From NCBI GenBank assembly GCA_910588465.1, contig CAJUOP010000002.1:1-64000 (forward strand): 64,000 bases of DNA, in the 5' to 3' direction. Positions within the stretch are counted from its first letter, which is position 1, and every line of letters starts with the position of its first letter. Below the pieces are notes generated by a model that was not told the origin of the DNA, ran no database searches, and saw only the letters and a list, made by a program, of their open reading frames with translations. Made by a program: the position numbers and the translations under genes. Positions 25,599-34,351 of this stretch are shown here, piece after piece. Source of the stretch: an uncultured Christensenellaceae bacterium (lineage in GTDB: Bacteria > Bacillota > Clostridia > Christensenellales > Borkfalkiaceae).

Positions 25599-25916
25599 TT
25601 ATCCTGCGGTTTGTTGCGCCAGTTGAATTTCGGCAATACCGCAATCCTCGCGCCACGCCACAATGCTGAATTCCCGCCCGTCGACATTCAGACTTTCGCC
25701 CACAGGTCGCCGTTTCGGCAAATCCTCCGCTTTTGCAAATACGACGAGGTCGTATTCTGTAAGACCGATTGAGGCGGCTCCCGATTCTTCGTTTTCGGAC
25801 TCATCGAGTACCGCCGTTATCGTCTTACCTTCTATGCGGTGGCGTTCGCCGAATACGTCAAGGTCAAGAAAGATGTCATCCCTGTCGGCTGCGACCATTT
25901 CCGTGAATTTACTCAA
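25599..25916 (-). CDS. head-tail connector protein, FII-like
   Basis: The 105-aa product has a beta-rich layout with FGERHRIEGKTITAVLDESE and a final ESLNVDGREFSIVAWRED. This resembles small stopper proteins of the lambda gpFII type found between the capsid and tail genes of such phages. Its start overlaps the stop of the preceding gene. The assignment leans on position. Confidence 0.6.
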   Translation of the reverse strand: MSKFTEMVAADRDDIFLDLDVFGERHRIEGKTITAVLDESENEESGAASIGLTEYDLVVFAKAEDLPKRRPVGESLNVDGREFSIVAWREDCGIAEIQLAQQTAG

Positions 25917-26266
25917 ACGACAGCATCAGCCGCATCGAATTCGGGCAGTTCGTCTGCGGGCGTTTCCTCTTCGTCTCCGTCGTCGGGAGTCTCGTCTCCG
26001 TCGCCTTCGGGGTTCTCGTCGTTGTTTTCCTCTTCGGTGTTCGTTTTGCCTTTACCCTTGCCTTTTTTGCTTGCGGGTTTGTTCGGCTTTTGCTCTCCGT
26101 TATTCGGTTCGTCTCCGGCATTGGCGGCAACTTTAACCGCAACGCCGAGACTGATAAGCCTTTCCTCTTCTTCCTTGGGCAATTCGACGGGACCGTCGTT
26201 TGCGCTTACGGGTTTAATCGTTTTGCCGACGCGCATCCCGTAAGAGCCTTTGATAATCTGCACCAT
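25913..26266 (-). CDS. capsid-proximal protein with acidic low-complexity tail
   Basis: The first 45 residues form a small folded part (MVQIIKGSYG, then ELPKEEEERLISLGVAVKV), as in short head-completion proteins that follow capsid genes in many Bacillota phages. The remainder is low-complexity: a basic Lys/Gly run, then Asp/Glu/Asn/Pro-rich. The tail could aid solubility or packaging-related contacts, but its role is unknown. Confidence 0.6.
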   Translation of the reverse strand: MVQIIKGSYGMRVGKTIKPVSANDGPVELPKEEEERLISLGVAVKVAANAGDEPNNGEQKPNKPASKKGKGKGKTNTEEENNDENPEGDGDETPDDGDEEETPADELPEFDAADAVV

Positions 26267-26280
26267 AAATACGCCCTCCT

Positions 26281-27357
26281 TTAATCCTGCGCGTTAATCG
26301 CGTTGATAACGTACCAACTGTTTTTGTGGTTCGGAATTATCAGCGGGCGACTGGTCAGATAGACCTCGCGGGTATTCGAAGGAACGTCGCTGTAATACTT
26401 GGGAATGCGACGCCCGGCGTAGGTGTGGAACACGCCGTCCGACTGTTCGAGTTGCGAAACCGCACCGTAGAGCGTTCTGCCGCATCCGGGCGCGGTGAGA
26501 ATTGCTTTACCCGAAGGGATGAAGTGACGGTCTTTGTCTTGGTCGTCCGTATAGGATGCCGAATACTGCAGAACGTCGACGACGTGTCCCTTGGCGTTCA
26601 GACGCGCGATTTTGGTCACGCCTGCGGGCAACTGCTGAGGGTCGATACCGCCCACGTTTACGTTGCGGTTGTCGAGCAGTTTGAGAATGGTCTCATCGTG
26701 CAAAATCGCATCGCCCACGTCCGGACTTACGAGAAGGTCGCTTGCGGGCAGTCCTTTCGCCGCGAGCATCTCCGCGACAACGAAAATATCGCCCAGAATG
26801 TCCGCGCCGGTTTTATCCCAGTCGGTCTTCGGCGTGTATACGGCGGGGTTCGAGCTTCCCTTGTAGAATTGTATGGACATATCTTCGCCTTCGCTTGCGT
26901 CGTCCGCGATGTGCTTCATGATGCATCCGTTCGTGAGCAGGGTTTCCGCTGCCATCGCCTCTTCGCGCCGGGTTATCGACTCGCCCATTTCGTCGAAGTC
27001 CTTAAGCAAAAGTGCGGTCTGACGCTCTGCGGGCGTGAGTTTGGAGAATAACGCTTCGCCGAACCCTTTTCTCGTGAGGTCGTCGATTGTCAGTGCGCGT
27101 TTAGGCGCAATGCGAGGGGGCGTGTAGCGGTCGACCGTATAACCTTTGCGCAGAATGGTCACGCCGCCTTTCCTCGGTGCGACGAAGGGTGCGAGCTTCT
27201 TGTTTCCGTCCTTGTATTCCACGAGGACGTCGGTCGTAGAGAACACGTCGGTTGCATCGTTCGTGGGGAAGTATCTATCCCTCAAAAACGAGCTGACGGG
27301 CGAAAGGCTTTCCACCGCCATAAGCAACGTGTGAGTATCGTAAATATTGAATGCCAT
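26281..27357 (-). CDS. major capsid protein (lambda gpE-like)
   Basis: The 358-aa product is of the gpE family: PVSSFLRDRYFP near the N-terminus, RKGGVTILRKGYTVDRYTPP, RRALTIDDL-like segment and a C-terminal GRRIPKYYSDVPSNTREVYL. It builds the HK97-fold shell. It follows the decoration protein gene and precedes the head completion genes, as in lambda (D then E). Confidence 0.93.
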   Translation of the reverse strand: MAFNIYDTHTLLMAVESLSPVSSFLRDRYFPTNDATDVFSTTDVLVEYKDGNKKLAPFVAPRKGGVTILRKGYTVDRYTPPRIAPKRALTIDDLTRKGFGEALFSKLTPAERQTALLLKDFDEMGESITRREEAMAAETLLTNGCIMKHIADDASEGEDMSIQFYKGSSNPAVYTPKTDWDKTGADILGDIFVVAEMLAAKGLPASDLLVSPDVGDAILHDETILKLLDNRNVNVGGIDPQQLPAGVTKIARLNAKGHVVDVLQYSASYTDDQDKDRHFIPSGKAILTAPGCGRTLYGAVSQLEQSDGVFHTYAGRRIPKYYSDVPSNTREVYLTSRPLIIPNHKNSWYVINAINAQD

Positions 27358-27378
27358 TTTTGTTTAACCTCCCTGTCC

Positions 27379-27792
27379 TTAAATTTTCACGGCATCCGAC
27401 AGAAGAATGCCGCCCTTACGAAGTTCCTCCTCGTCCGTAGCCTTGAGGGTATACCCGTCTGCTACGATGAGGCTGTTCCTGTTGAAGTGTCCCGTGCGAT
27501 ACGCGAAAGCCGAGGTATCGGCCGTTCCCGCATCCACGTCGTCCGACAGGATGCAGTTTGCCGTGAGCGTTTCCGTTTTTGCGGTTTCGCCGCTCCCCGT
27601 CGTCTTCAGAGTCGTACCGAGTACGACCATCTTTCCGTCCGTATCCGAAATGGCCAGCACGGTGCCGCGCTTGAGTTTCGTCGCCACCGTTACCCCTCTG
27701 AGCGTTACGGAGAACACGTCGGGCGCGGGCGTTGCGCTATTTACCAGTTCATCGAAATCTACTTTGCAGATTTCCTCGTTGAGATTGCTCAT
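27379..27792 (-). CDS. head decoration protein (lambda gpD-like)
   Basis: The 137-aa product has VTLRGVTVATKLKRGTVLA early and TGHFNRNSLIVADG late, the pattern of gpD-type decoration proteins that stabilise the expanded capsid. Its ATG overlaps the TGA of the protease/scaffold gene, and it lies directly before the capsid gene. Confidence 0.82.
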   Translation of the reverse strand: MSNLNEEICKVDFDELVNSATPAPDVFSVTLRGVTVATKLKRGTVLAISDTDGKMVVLGTTLKTTGSGETAKTETLTANCILSDDVDAGTADTSAFAYRTGHFNRNSLIVADGYTLKATDEEELRKGGILLSDAVKI

Positions 27793-28190
27793 GCTTTACC
27801 TCCCTTGGTTTTTTGATACGCCTTTACGGCATTTGCGACAACCGCCGCCGTTTCGTCGCCGTCATCGGCGTTACCGCCGTTCGGCTTGCCTGCTACTTCG
27901 TCCGCGCCGGATGCGCTGGAGTCCGCTTCCATCTTTTGCAAAAACGCGCTGCCGAGCTTCGACTGCGCCTGCATTGCTGCCAGTGCCAACTGTGCCGCAT
28001 CACAGGGAGTGTCGCCGTACTTCGCGTTTTGCACGAGACGCTTGTCGCCGATTTGCGCTTCGATGCTCTCGATTCCTTTGAGTCGCGCTCTTTCGGCCGC
28101 CGTCGCCTCGGTGCGAGCATTATCCGCTGCGGTCTTTTCGATAGACGCCACAATGTCGGGATACTGCTCTCTGAGTTCTTTTTCCGTCAT
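27789..28190 (-). CDS. nested in-frame scaffold protein (Nu3-like)
   Basis: Inside the protease gene, same frame, an ATG at 28190 is preceded by GGAGGT with 7-nt spacing, a better site than many full genes here. It would yield the 133-aa C-terminal part alone (MTEKELREQYPDIVASIEKT onwards), helical and charged, as lambda Nu3 is made from within gene C. The internal site is seen; production of the protein is inference. Confidence 0.75.
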   Translation of the reverse strand: MTEKELREQYPDIVASIEKTAADNARTEATAAERARLKGIESIEAQIGDKRLVQNAKYGDTPCDAAQLALAAMQAQSKLGSAFLQKMEADSSASGADEVAGKPNGGNADDGDETAAVVANAVKAYQKTKGGKA

Positions 28191-28985
28191 GTTTGTAACC
28201 TCCGTTTTATTTTTATTTCCGGCCGTGACAGATGCGGCATCGGTTTCACTGAATATGGGGATATTCCCCGGAATGTTGCGGAAGGCGTGAACATCGTGTC
28301 TTACGCCCGCCACCATCATCACGCGCTTGTCTGCGCTCATTTGCATTTTCGGTTCGTTGCCACTGCCCAGCAAGGTATCGGCGAACCCTTTTTCTATGGC
28401 TTGACTGCCCGTCATCCACGTTTCATTCGTCATCATGCTACGGAGCGTTTCCACCTCGATTCCCGTTTTCGCTTTGTAAATTTCGGCGACAGCACGTTCG
28501 TCCGCATCAAACGCTTTAACGGCTTTCTTTAAATCGCCCAGCGTCATATAATCGAAGAACATTCCAGCCACGCCGTGTATCATCACAAGGCTGCCGGGAT
28601 AGACTTGCACGTCGTCTCCGGCGCAAGCAATGACCGACGCTGCGCTTGCTGCGATTCCCTCCACGATGACCGTCTTATACCCAGTCAAACCTTTAAGCGC
28701 GTTATGAATAGCAATGCCCGTATAAAGGTCGCCACCGCAACTGTTCAGCTTAATGGTGATTTTGCTTTTGCCCTTAATCGTGGCGAGGTCTTCGGCGAAC
28801 CCTTCGGGCGTTATGTATTGCCCTTCGAGCTTTTCGCCCGTCCAGAAATCGCGCGGCTGGCTTTCGCACACATCGCCGTACATCGTAATCTCCGCGCTAT
28901 CCTCGCTGTCGTTCGTTATGACATTCCAGAACCGTTGAACGGTCGTCCCCGGTTTGGTGTCGTTATTCGTTTTAGGGATTTTCAT
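27789..28985 (-). CDS. ClpP-like head maturation protease
   Basis: The 398-aa product has an N-terminal ClpP/S14 (SppA-like) protease domain to about residue 220. The nucleophile serine is in GIAASAASVIACAG, the histidine in VMIHGVAG, and INSCGGD-type substrate strand is IKLNSCGGDLYTG. The C-terminal part (about 265-398) is a charged helical scaffold. It cleaves scaffold and portal/capsid tails during head maturation. The start overlaps the portal gene stop by 4 bp. Confidence 0.93.
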   Translation of the reverse strand: MKIPKTNNDTKPGTTVQRFWNVITNDSEDSAEITMYGDVCESQPRDFWTGEKLEGQYITPEGFAEDLATIKGKSKITIKLNSCGGDLYTGIAIHNALKGLTGYKTVIVEGIAASAASVIACAGDDVQVYPGSLVMIHGVAGMFFDYMTLGDLKKAVKAFDADERAVAEIYKAKTGIEVETLRSMMTNETWMTGSQAIEKGFADTLLGSGNEPKMQMSADKRVMMVAGVRHDVHAFRNIPGNIPIFSETDAASVTAGNKNKTEVTNMTEKELREQYPDIVASIEKTAADNARTEATAAERARLKGIESIEAQIGDKRLVQNAKYGDTPCDAAQLALAAMQAQSKLGSAFLQKMEADSSASGADEVAGKPNGGNADDGDETAAVVANAVKAYQKTKGGKA

Positions 28986-30598
28986 ACTTTACCCTCCTCC
29001 TTTCTAAGACTATTGATTATTCGCGGTAGCAACTCTGCCACCAGCTTATTTAGGTCATCGTCGTCGTTAGGCTGACTTTGACCGCCTTTCAGCATCTCGT
29101 TTTCCGTTGCCAGCTGTTCGGCGTTTGCTTCAAAACTACCGCCGTTCAAACGCACCGTCGCTTGTTCTCTCGTACTGAACCCGTTATCACAGGCAAGCTG
29201 CTCGGCTTGTATCTCTTTGACAGGGTCGAGTTGTCCCTGCGAAGGCCCTATCCACTCCGAACCCATCCACGCCGCTCTTATACGCGGGTCAGCAAAAAAG
29301 CCGGGAGCTTCGATACGCCCACGCGCCACAGCTTCATAAAGCCACACGTTATAAATCGGCTTGCAGAAATCATCTACAAACCATTCACGGCGCATCTTAA
29401 ACGCTTTCCACGCTTCCAAAAGTGCGGCGCGTGACGCGCTGTACGATGCGTTAAATGCCTTCAGTAGTAAGTCTGCGGGTATTTCCAAAGCCGCGCCGAC
29501 TTGCTTGCACACAGCGTTAACGAACCCCTCAAACCCACCGTTCGGGCGTTTCGGGTCTCCGAACGTCACGCTTTCGCCCGGTTTTAATACGTTTACCGTT
29601 CCCGGTCCCATTTCGTATTCGTTTTCGTCATCACTCACAGGCGGCGCGTTCTCGTCGCCCACCTCGTTATACGGCATCATGCTGGGGTCGGCTTCCGTCG
29701 TTATAAACGCTGTGAAGAAGCTCTCCACGACTGCCGCAGTCAGTTCACTGTCCGTGTATCTGCGCACCTGTAGGAGCGGCTCGATAACTTGTGCCAGATA
29801 ACTCACGCCCCTATACTGCTCCGGTCTTTCCGCTTCCATAATGTGGAGAACATTCGGCAGTCCCGTCTCTTTCCCATAGGCTTCGACTCTTTTCCATTCC
29901 GTAGGAGTGCGGGTCAGTTCATACGGGTAGGTGCTTCGTATGTAATACGCAACGATTGCACCGTTTGCGTCGACCTCTACGCCGTCGTATATCGCGTTTC
30001 CGTTCTCCGCTTTCCCTTCCGTGATTCTCGCCACAAGGCTTGCCCCAGCAGAAAACTCTACCGGCGTTGAGACTCGGTCGGCTTCAATCATTTGAAACCG
30101 TAAACCATACGGATTGTACTCCGTAGGCTTTACGCGCTTCAAAAGAACGACAACGTCTCCGGAAAGCAGTCCCGAAATAAACGCCAAGCCTTGCGCCGTA
30201 TAAAAGTTATTGATTCCCAGTGCGTCGCAGTTGCGCTTTTCGGCCGCCCATAGTTCGAATTCCGCTTCCGTTTTCTTTTGCCAGATGCGGGCATCTTCCA
30301 CCGATAGGCCGAGCAGTTCTCGGTCGATTCGGCTCTTAAGCCATAGACCGCTGCCTATAACATTTGTTCGGTTCGTTTTAATTGCCGATGTCGCTATGGG
30401 TGCGCTCATATAAAGCATTCGAGCGCGTTGTCTTAGCGTCAGATTGTGCGCGTCAATATCTGCCTGCGGCGACCCGCTTCTTGCCGTAAACCCTTTCAGT
30501 GCTTTTTTCGTCGAGCTTGCTCCGGCTTCTCCGTAGCCACTGTTCTTCGGCAAAGGCGAAACGGGTTTGCTTGTAGGCTTTCCGTGTTCTTTGTCCAT
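28982..30598 (-). CDS. portal protein (lambda gpB-like)
   Basis: The 538-aa product has the lambda-family portal pattern: LTLRQRARMLYMSAPIATSA with KTNRTNVIGSGLWLK, a middle VLHIMEAERPEQYRGVSYLA, and AALEIPADLLLKAFNASYSA near the C-terminal clip. It forms the dodecameric ring for DNA entry and tail attachment. It precedes the protease by a 4-bp overlap. Confidence 0.95.
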   Translation of the reverse strand: MDKEHGKPTSKPVSPLPKNSGYGEAGASSTKKALKGFTARSGSPQADIDAHNLTLRQRARMLYMSAPIATSAIKTNRTNVIGSGLWLKSRIDRELLGLSVEDARIWQKKTEAEFELWAAEKRNCDALGINNFYTAQGLAFISGLLSGDVVVLLKRVKPTEYNPYGLRFQMIEADRVSTPVEFSAGASLVARITEGKAENGNAIYDGVEVDANGAIVAYYIRSTYPYELTRTPTEWKRVEAYGKETGLPNVLHIMEAERPEQYRGVSYLAQVIEPLLQVRRYTDSELTAAVVESFFTAFITTEADPSMMPYNEVGDENAPPVSDDENEYEMGPGTVNVLKPGESVTFGDPKRPNGGFEGFVNAVCKQVGAALEIPADLLLKAFNASYSASRAALLEAWKAFKMRREWFVDDFCKPIYNVWLYEAVARGRIEAPGFFADPRIRAAWMGSEWIGPSQGQLDPVKEIQAEQLACDNGFSTREQATVRLNGGSFEANAEQLATENEMLKGGQSQPNDDDDLNKLVAELLPRIINSLRKEEGKV

Positions 30599-30607
30599 CT
30601 TGCCTCC

Positions 30608-30868
30608 TTACCAATCGCGGGGTATAACCCCGACCGCCTTTCTTACGTTACCGCCGCCGAGCAAGGCTTCCAACTCGGCGATTTCCTTTTCCAAGTCTTT
30701 AATTGCCGAGCGTATTGATGCAAGGTCGACATTGTAACGGGTGACGTTACGGCTACCTATCCCGTAGCTCTGCACACCGCCTTTCAAAATTTCAAGCTCT
30801 CGATTGCGGTACGCTTCGAGTCGTTCTTTTTTGTCTTTAATTTTTGCTTGGATGTCTGCCTTGTTCAT
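30608..30868 (-). CDS. gpW-like / DUF6148 head protein
   Basis: The 86-aa product is helical: a coiled N-terminal helix, GGVQSYGIGSRNVTRYNVD, then a second helix IKDLEKEIAELEALL. The YGIGSRxVTRYN element is typical of small proteins between the large terminase and portal genes (gpW/DUF6148). Probably a head completion protein stabilising packaged DNA. Confidence 0.8.
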   Translation of the reverse strand: MNKADIQAKIKDKKERLEAYRNRELEILKGGVQSYGIGSRNVTRYNVDLASIRSAIKDLEKEIAELEALLGGGNVRKAVGVIPRDW

Positions 30869-30876
30869 ATTGCCTC

Positions 30877-32775
30877 CTACCAGTCGTCGCCGTCTAAATA
30901 CCTACTACGGCGCGTTCTCGCTTGTTTTTGTCGAACCACCGCCTTAGGCTGTTCTATATTCCCTTTTAGTCTGCGCTCTATCGCGTCCATATCCGGGTCA
31001 ATAATTCGCAAGGCGGCGTTCGCGTAATTCCTACAGTCCAGAGCTTCGTTGCGTTGATGTCCGGGCAATTTGACCCATACCCAGCGGTCGCCGCGCCCGG
31101 TGTGGCTCAGCACCAGTTTTTCGGATAGCAATCCAGTAAAGTACGCGCTATCGTAGCCGCGTTCTCCGCGCGGAAAGTGCGAATAATTCGCGCCCGGTTC
31201 TTGCACTTTCAAGCTATCCATTATTTTGCTTTTGCCAGCATCCACGCCTATAGTGTATAAGTAGCACGTTATTCGTTTGTTGTCTTTCAACGCTACTTTC
31301 GTCGGCAAACCTACGAACGGTATATCCGGGCCGCCCTTGCCTTTAATTGCAAACACGCGCTTTGTAAAGCGGGCGCGACAAGCTGCATAGACCTCCTGCG
31401 TATAATGCCCGCCTGAGTCCACGCACGTCATCGAAATTTTCAAACCCTTTCCTGATTTGAATTTGTAGACGTGGTCTATCACGTCGTCCAATTTCGCCCA
31501 CACCTCTTCGTTATCGGGTTTGCCCATTATAAAGCCTTTCTTGATGCCCCAGCTTTCTTTGAAGTGTCCGTGTCCCACCACCTCGTATTCGAGCCGGTTA
31601 TCTTGCGTATCAACCCCACAGGTCAAAACGAGAACGCCGTCCGGCAGCTCCGCATCGTAATCTTCGCGCCGTGCCAGCATACTGTCTTCGTCCTCTAAAT
31701 CGCCGCGGTCTTCCCACAGCTCGCCAAGCAAAGTGTTGTAAACAACCTTCAGCCGTTCCGGGTCTTTTCGTGCTTCGAGGAAACGCTGAATAATCGTCGC
31801 CCACGGCATCCAAGGACTGGCGAACGCCGTTAGCCAGAATGACCTGACGCCGCGATTATAAGCATCAGGGTTATCGGCTATCCATTTCGCCGGCTGTCGG
31901 CGCATCTCATCCTCGGTATGTAAACAGCCGCACGACTTGCAGAGCCAGTGCAGCGATTTAACGATATAATTCTTTTTGCGGTTTACGGTCTGCTCTTCGT
32001 AGTCAAATCGGATGTCGTCAAACCGTATTTCGTGCCACTCACCGCAAGACGGGCATTGATGACACCAGCGTTCTTGCGTTCCTCTGTCAAACGATGTTTC
32101 GATATTACTTCTCCCCTTAATGGTGGGTGTCGATGTCTCAACCGATTTCCGATTGTAGAACGTCGCTTGTCGTGCTTTCGCCAATTCCCACGGGTCGCCT
32201 TCCGTTCCGGCACTGGCCGCCCAGCGGTCGCGTTCATCGCCGAAGATATAACGCGCCGGCGTTGATGCGAGTGCGCTGGCTGAGTTCGAACCCGTAATTG
32301 TCAGCATCCCGCCCGGAAACGCTTTTTGCAATATGGTATTTCCACTGTCGCGGGATTTAACGTCCGACACTTTCGTGCGGAGCGGTTTGCTGTCTCTTAT
32401 CATGGGCGCGATTCTTAACCGCGAAAATTTCCGCGCATCATCGAGCGTAGGCTGTATAAACATCGTACTTGCCGGGTCTTGACCTATGGTGTAAGCGATG
32501 CAGTTCAAAAGGAATTCCGACTTGCCGACCTGCGAAGCCGCCACCATTACGATGCTGGAAACTTTCGGGTCGTTAAATGCATTCATTGGTTCTTCAAGGT
32601 ATGGCGTTCTCGAAGTTCTCCACGGTCCGGCTTCGGCTGCGCTCTCCGGCGAAAGTCGCCGGTACTTCTCGGCCCATTCGGAGACCGTCAATTCTTCGGG
32701 CGGTGCAAAGTTTTTTACAGCCGAGGCTATCGCCGCGTTTAGCCTACTCGTCGCCTTCTTCGGTGCTTTCTTCAA
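30877..32775 (-). CDS. terL: terminase large subunit (lambda gpA family)
   Basis: The 633-aa product has the ATPase motor: an adenine-binding LTVSEWAEKYRRLSPESA region, Walker A-like ASQVGKSE, Walker B-like RYIFGDERDRW, and the nuclease domain with TCGVDTQDNRLEYEVVG and CVDSGGHYT. A CxxC...CxxC zinc finger (CHQCPSCG, CKSCGC) lies in between, as in gpA relatives. I prefer the TTG at 32775, which has AAGGGAA upstream; another TTG at 32847 lacks a ribosome site and would overlap terS by 104 bp. Confidence 0.93.
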   Translation of the reverse strand: MKKAPKKATSRLNAAIASAVKNFAPPEELTVSEWAEKYRRLSPESAAEAGPWRTSRTPYLEEPMNAFNDPKVSSIVMVAASQVGKSEFLLNCIAYTIGQDPASTMFIQPTLDDARKFSRLRIAPMIRDSKPLRTKVSDVKSRDSGNTILQKAFPGGMLTITGSNSASALASTPARYIFGDERDRWAASAGTEGDPWELAKARQATFYNRKSVETSTPTIKGRSNIETSFDRGTQERWCHQCPSCGEWHEIRFDDIRFDYEEQTVNRKKNYIVKSLHWLCKSCGCLHTEDEMRRQPAKWIADNPDAYNRGVRSFWLTAFASPWMPWATIIQRFLEARKDPERLKVVYNTLLGELWEDRGDLEDEDSMLARREDYDAELPDGVLVLTCGVDTQDNRLEYEVVGHGHFKESWGIKKGFIMGKPDNEEVWAKLDDVIDHVYKFKSGKGLKISMTCVDSGGHYTQEVYAACRARFTKRVFAIKGKGGPDIPFVGLPTKVALKDNKRITCYLYTIGVDAGKSKIMDSLKVQEPGANYSHFPRGERGYDSAYFTGLLSEKLVLSHTGRGDRWVWVKLPGHQRNEALDCRNYANAALRIIDPDMDAIERRLKGNIEQPKAVVRQKQARTRRSRYLDGDDW

Positions 32776-33343
32776 AATCTTTCCCTTGACGGTCTCTGAC
32801 GCGCTTCTTGTATGCTTCAGGGTTGTACTTATAATTCGACAGGTCAATCAGAATTGCGTCAACCTCGCGCTTTACCCGATTCGATATCTCGGTCGGTTCA
32901 GTAATGGCCGCGAGGTCGATTGCAAGCCTGCCCGGAAGCGCGAGCATCATACTGCGGACGTTGAAGACGAGGTCGTTTGTCATCGCTTCCACGTCTTCGC
33001 TGCGGTGTAGCTTTCCCTGTATCTCATCCAGTTCAAGCTGTGCCATCTCCGCTTTCGCTTGTTTGAAATCGGCATCGGCGCGGAGCTTACGGCTTTCGTT
33101 ATCCGCATCCTCTTGCGTCCCGTTGCCCGTACCCTTTTCGCTGACGCGCTTTTGTAAATATTCAATATACCGCCGAACCGAACCGAGCAGGTCGTATTTG
33201 CGTTGCCGACCCACCATCTCCGTCTGGAGTATTCCGTCCTGCGTTAATTGCTGGATTCTGCGAACCGTTAACCCGAAAAGCAAGGCTATTTGTTTCGTTT
33301 CGACCATGTTTTTCTTCGGTGTCGTTATGTCGCCGTTCGCCAT
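32744..33343 (-). CDS. terS: terminase small subunit (Nu1-like)
   Basis: The 199-aa product starts at the ATG 33343 after AAAGGAGG. Residues about 12-60 form a MerR/Nu1-like winged helix (VETKQIALLFGLTVRRIQQL, then KYDLLGSVRRYIEYL), followed by a long charged helix for oligomerisation. It recognises the packaging site and recruits the large subunit. A longer frame to 33586 has no ribosome site. It overlaps the terL start. Confidence 0.88.
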   Translation of the reverse strand: MANGDITTPKKNMVETKQIALLFGLTVRRIQQLTQDGILQTEMVGRQRKYDLLGSVRRYIEYLQKRVSEKGTGNGTQEDADNESRKLRADADFKQAKAEMAQLELDEIQGKLHRSEDVEAMTNDLVFNVRSMMLALPGRLAIDLAAITEPTEISNRVKREVDAILIDLSNYKYNPEAYKKRVRDRQGKDFEESTEEGDE

Positions 33344-33542
33344 AGCTTTCCTCCTTTTTTTTGCGTAACGAAACGCCTGATTTTTTCCATTAAAAACTAC
33401 ACGAATTTTGGGCTCGCCAGCACCGCAGAGAAAAAAGCCGCTCACAGTACCTACTCGGACCGTTATTCTCTTTCCGCGCTCTCGCGCCTTACTCGCCTTG
33501 GCGGCGTTGCCTTTCCTTTCGGTACTGTTTTGCGGCAAAGCG

Positions 33543-33578
33543 AACGCCACGGCTGGGTGCATCAGTTCCGTGGCGTTG
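33543..33578. repeat. 10-bp inverted repeat in the 247-bp gap before terS
   Basis: AACGCCACGG (33543-33552) and its complement CCGTGGCGTT (33569-33578) flank 16 bp. The gap 33344-33590 has no gene with a ribosome site. Neither strand has a T tract after the repeat. In lambda-type phages the cos/packaging site lies just before the small terminase gene, so this is a candidate terminase-binding site; a transcript-processing hairpin is the alternative. Confidence 0.5.
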
Positions 33579-33590
33579 GCTCTCATGTAG

Positions 33591-34202
33591 TTATTTCTTT
33601 TGTAACCTATCTATGTGGTGTTGCAATCGCGTAGTGAACAGTTCATCCATCTTTTCTTTGATGTCTGCTGCCACTTTGTCGTTCTCTATCATCTGCGGTA
33701 TGCTTGTCGTGTGTATGGCGTACACAGGCATCCTGCTTTCACCCATGCGCTGAAACGGCAGGATAATCCCCTGCTTTTGCGGGGCGAGAAATACGGGGGT
33801 GTTGTACTGCGCCTTGCCGGTGAGTTTCTTTTTCTGCCCCTTATAAATCGCCGCCTTGACCGCGTACCTTTTACCTTTCGGCTTTGTTCGCGGGGTCATA
33901 GAGAAATGTAGCGGTGTCAGTCTGCGTCCTTTATAAACGAGTTGCAGGCTCTTCACGCTTGCCCCCGCCAGTTTCAATTCCCCCACGGTCTTTGCGCCTA
34001 ATTTTGCCATCCTGCCCGCTGCCGAAACCTCGCTTGACTTGATGCCGTATACCGCCGTGACTGCCTTTGTTATTTGCGCCGGCGCACGGGACTTGCAGTC
34101 GCTGATGGTTCTATCAATCGCCTTCTGCATATCGGCATTCTGCCCTTGTATGGATTCTGCCAGCTTTTTGAAGTTCGGAAGGTCTAACTGTAAATTAACC
34201 AT
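33591..34202 (-). CDS. minor tail protein Z-like (GPZ)
   Basis: The 203-aa product matches the prophage minor tail protein Z layout: helical N-terminus with DRTISDCKSRAPAQITKAVT and YGIKSSEV, then VYKGRRLTPLHF and a beta-rich centre (KYAVKAAIYKG-like). It starts at the ATG 34202 after GGGAGG and is the first gene after the candidate late promoter. Its placement ahead of terS is unlike lambda, where Z is among tail genes. Confidence 0.75.
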   Translation of the reverse strand: MVNLQLDLPNFKKLAESIQGQNADMQKAIDRTISDCKSRAPAQITKAVTAVYGIKSSEVSAAGRMAKLGAKTVGELKLAGASVKSLQLVYKGRRLTPLHFSMTPRTKPKGKRYAVKAAIYKGQKKKLTGKAQYNTPVFLAPQKQGIILPFQRMGESRMPVYAIHTTSIPQMIENDKVAADIKEKMDELFTTRLQHHIDRLQKK

Positions 34203-34220
34203 AACCGCCTCCCAGTACGC

Positions 34221-34250
34221 AAAAAACCGCACGGGTTTCCGCACGGTTTT
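34221..34250 (-). terminator. intrinsic terminator in the late leader (possible attenuator)
   Basis: On the minus strand AAAACCG pairs with CGGTTTT around an inner CGG/CCG stem with a four-base loop, followed directly by a run of T. It lies only some 5-35 bp after the expected start of the late transcript and before the first late gene. It therefore either ends the early operon or must be read through for late expression. Confidence 0.6.
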
Positions 34251-34261
34251 CGACAGCATAC

Positions 34262-34290
34262 AGTATAACACCCTTGACAGCTGTCGTCAA
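34262..34290 (-). promoter_or_regulatory. candidate late promoter
   Basis: On the minus strand TTGACG (34285-34290), 17 bp, TATACT (34262-34267). It faces the structural operon and is preceded by the 10-bp tandem repeats. The -35 lies inside the last, degenerate repeat unit. Confidence 0.75.
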
Positions 34291-34345
34291 CTGCCATTTA
34301 CTGCCGTTTACTGCCGTTCACTGCCGTTCACTGCCGATTACTGAC
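34281..34345. repeat. six 10-bp tandem repeats upstream of the late promoter
   Basis: Units of exactly 10 bp: CTGTCGTCAA, CTGCCATTTA, CTGCCGTTTA, CTGCCGTTCA twice, CTGCCGATTA and a partial CTGAC. They lie immediately upstream of the candidate late promoter and downstream of the ArpU-like gene. Near-helical spacing puts every unit on the same DNA face, as expected for an activator array. Confidence 0.85.
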
Positions 34346-34351
34346 TTTTTT

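Noticed and set aside
34281..34345. CRISPR-like tandem repeats
   Set aside because: Units are 10 bp with no spacers and no cas genes nearby; better explained as a regulator-binding array.
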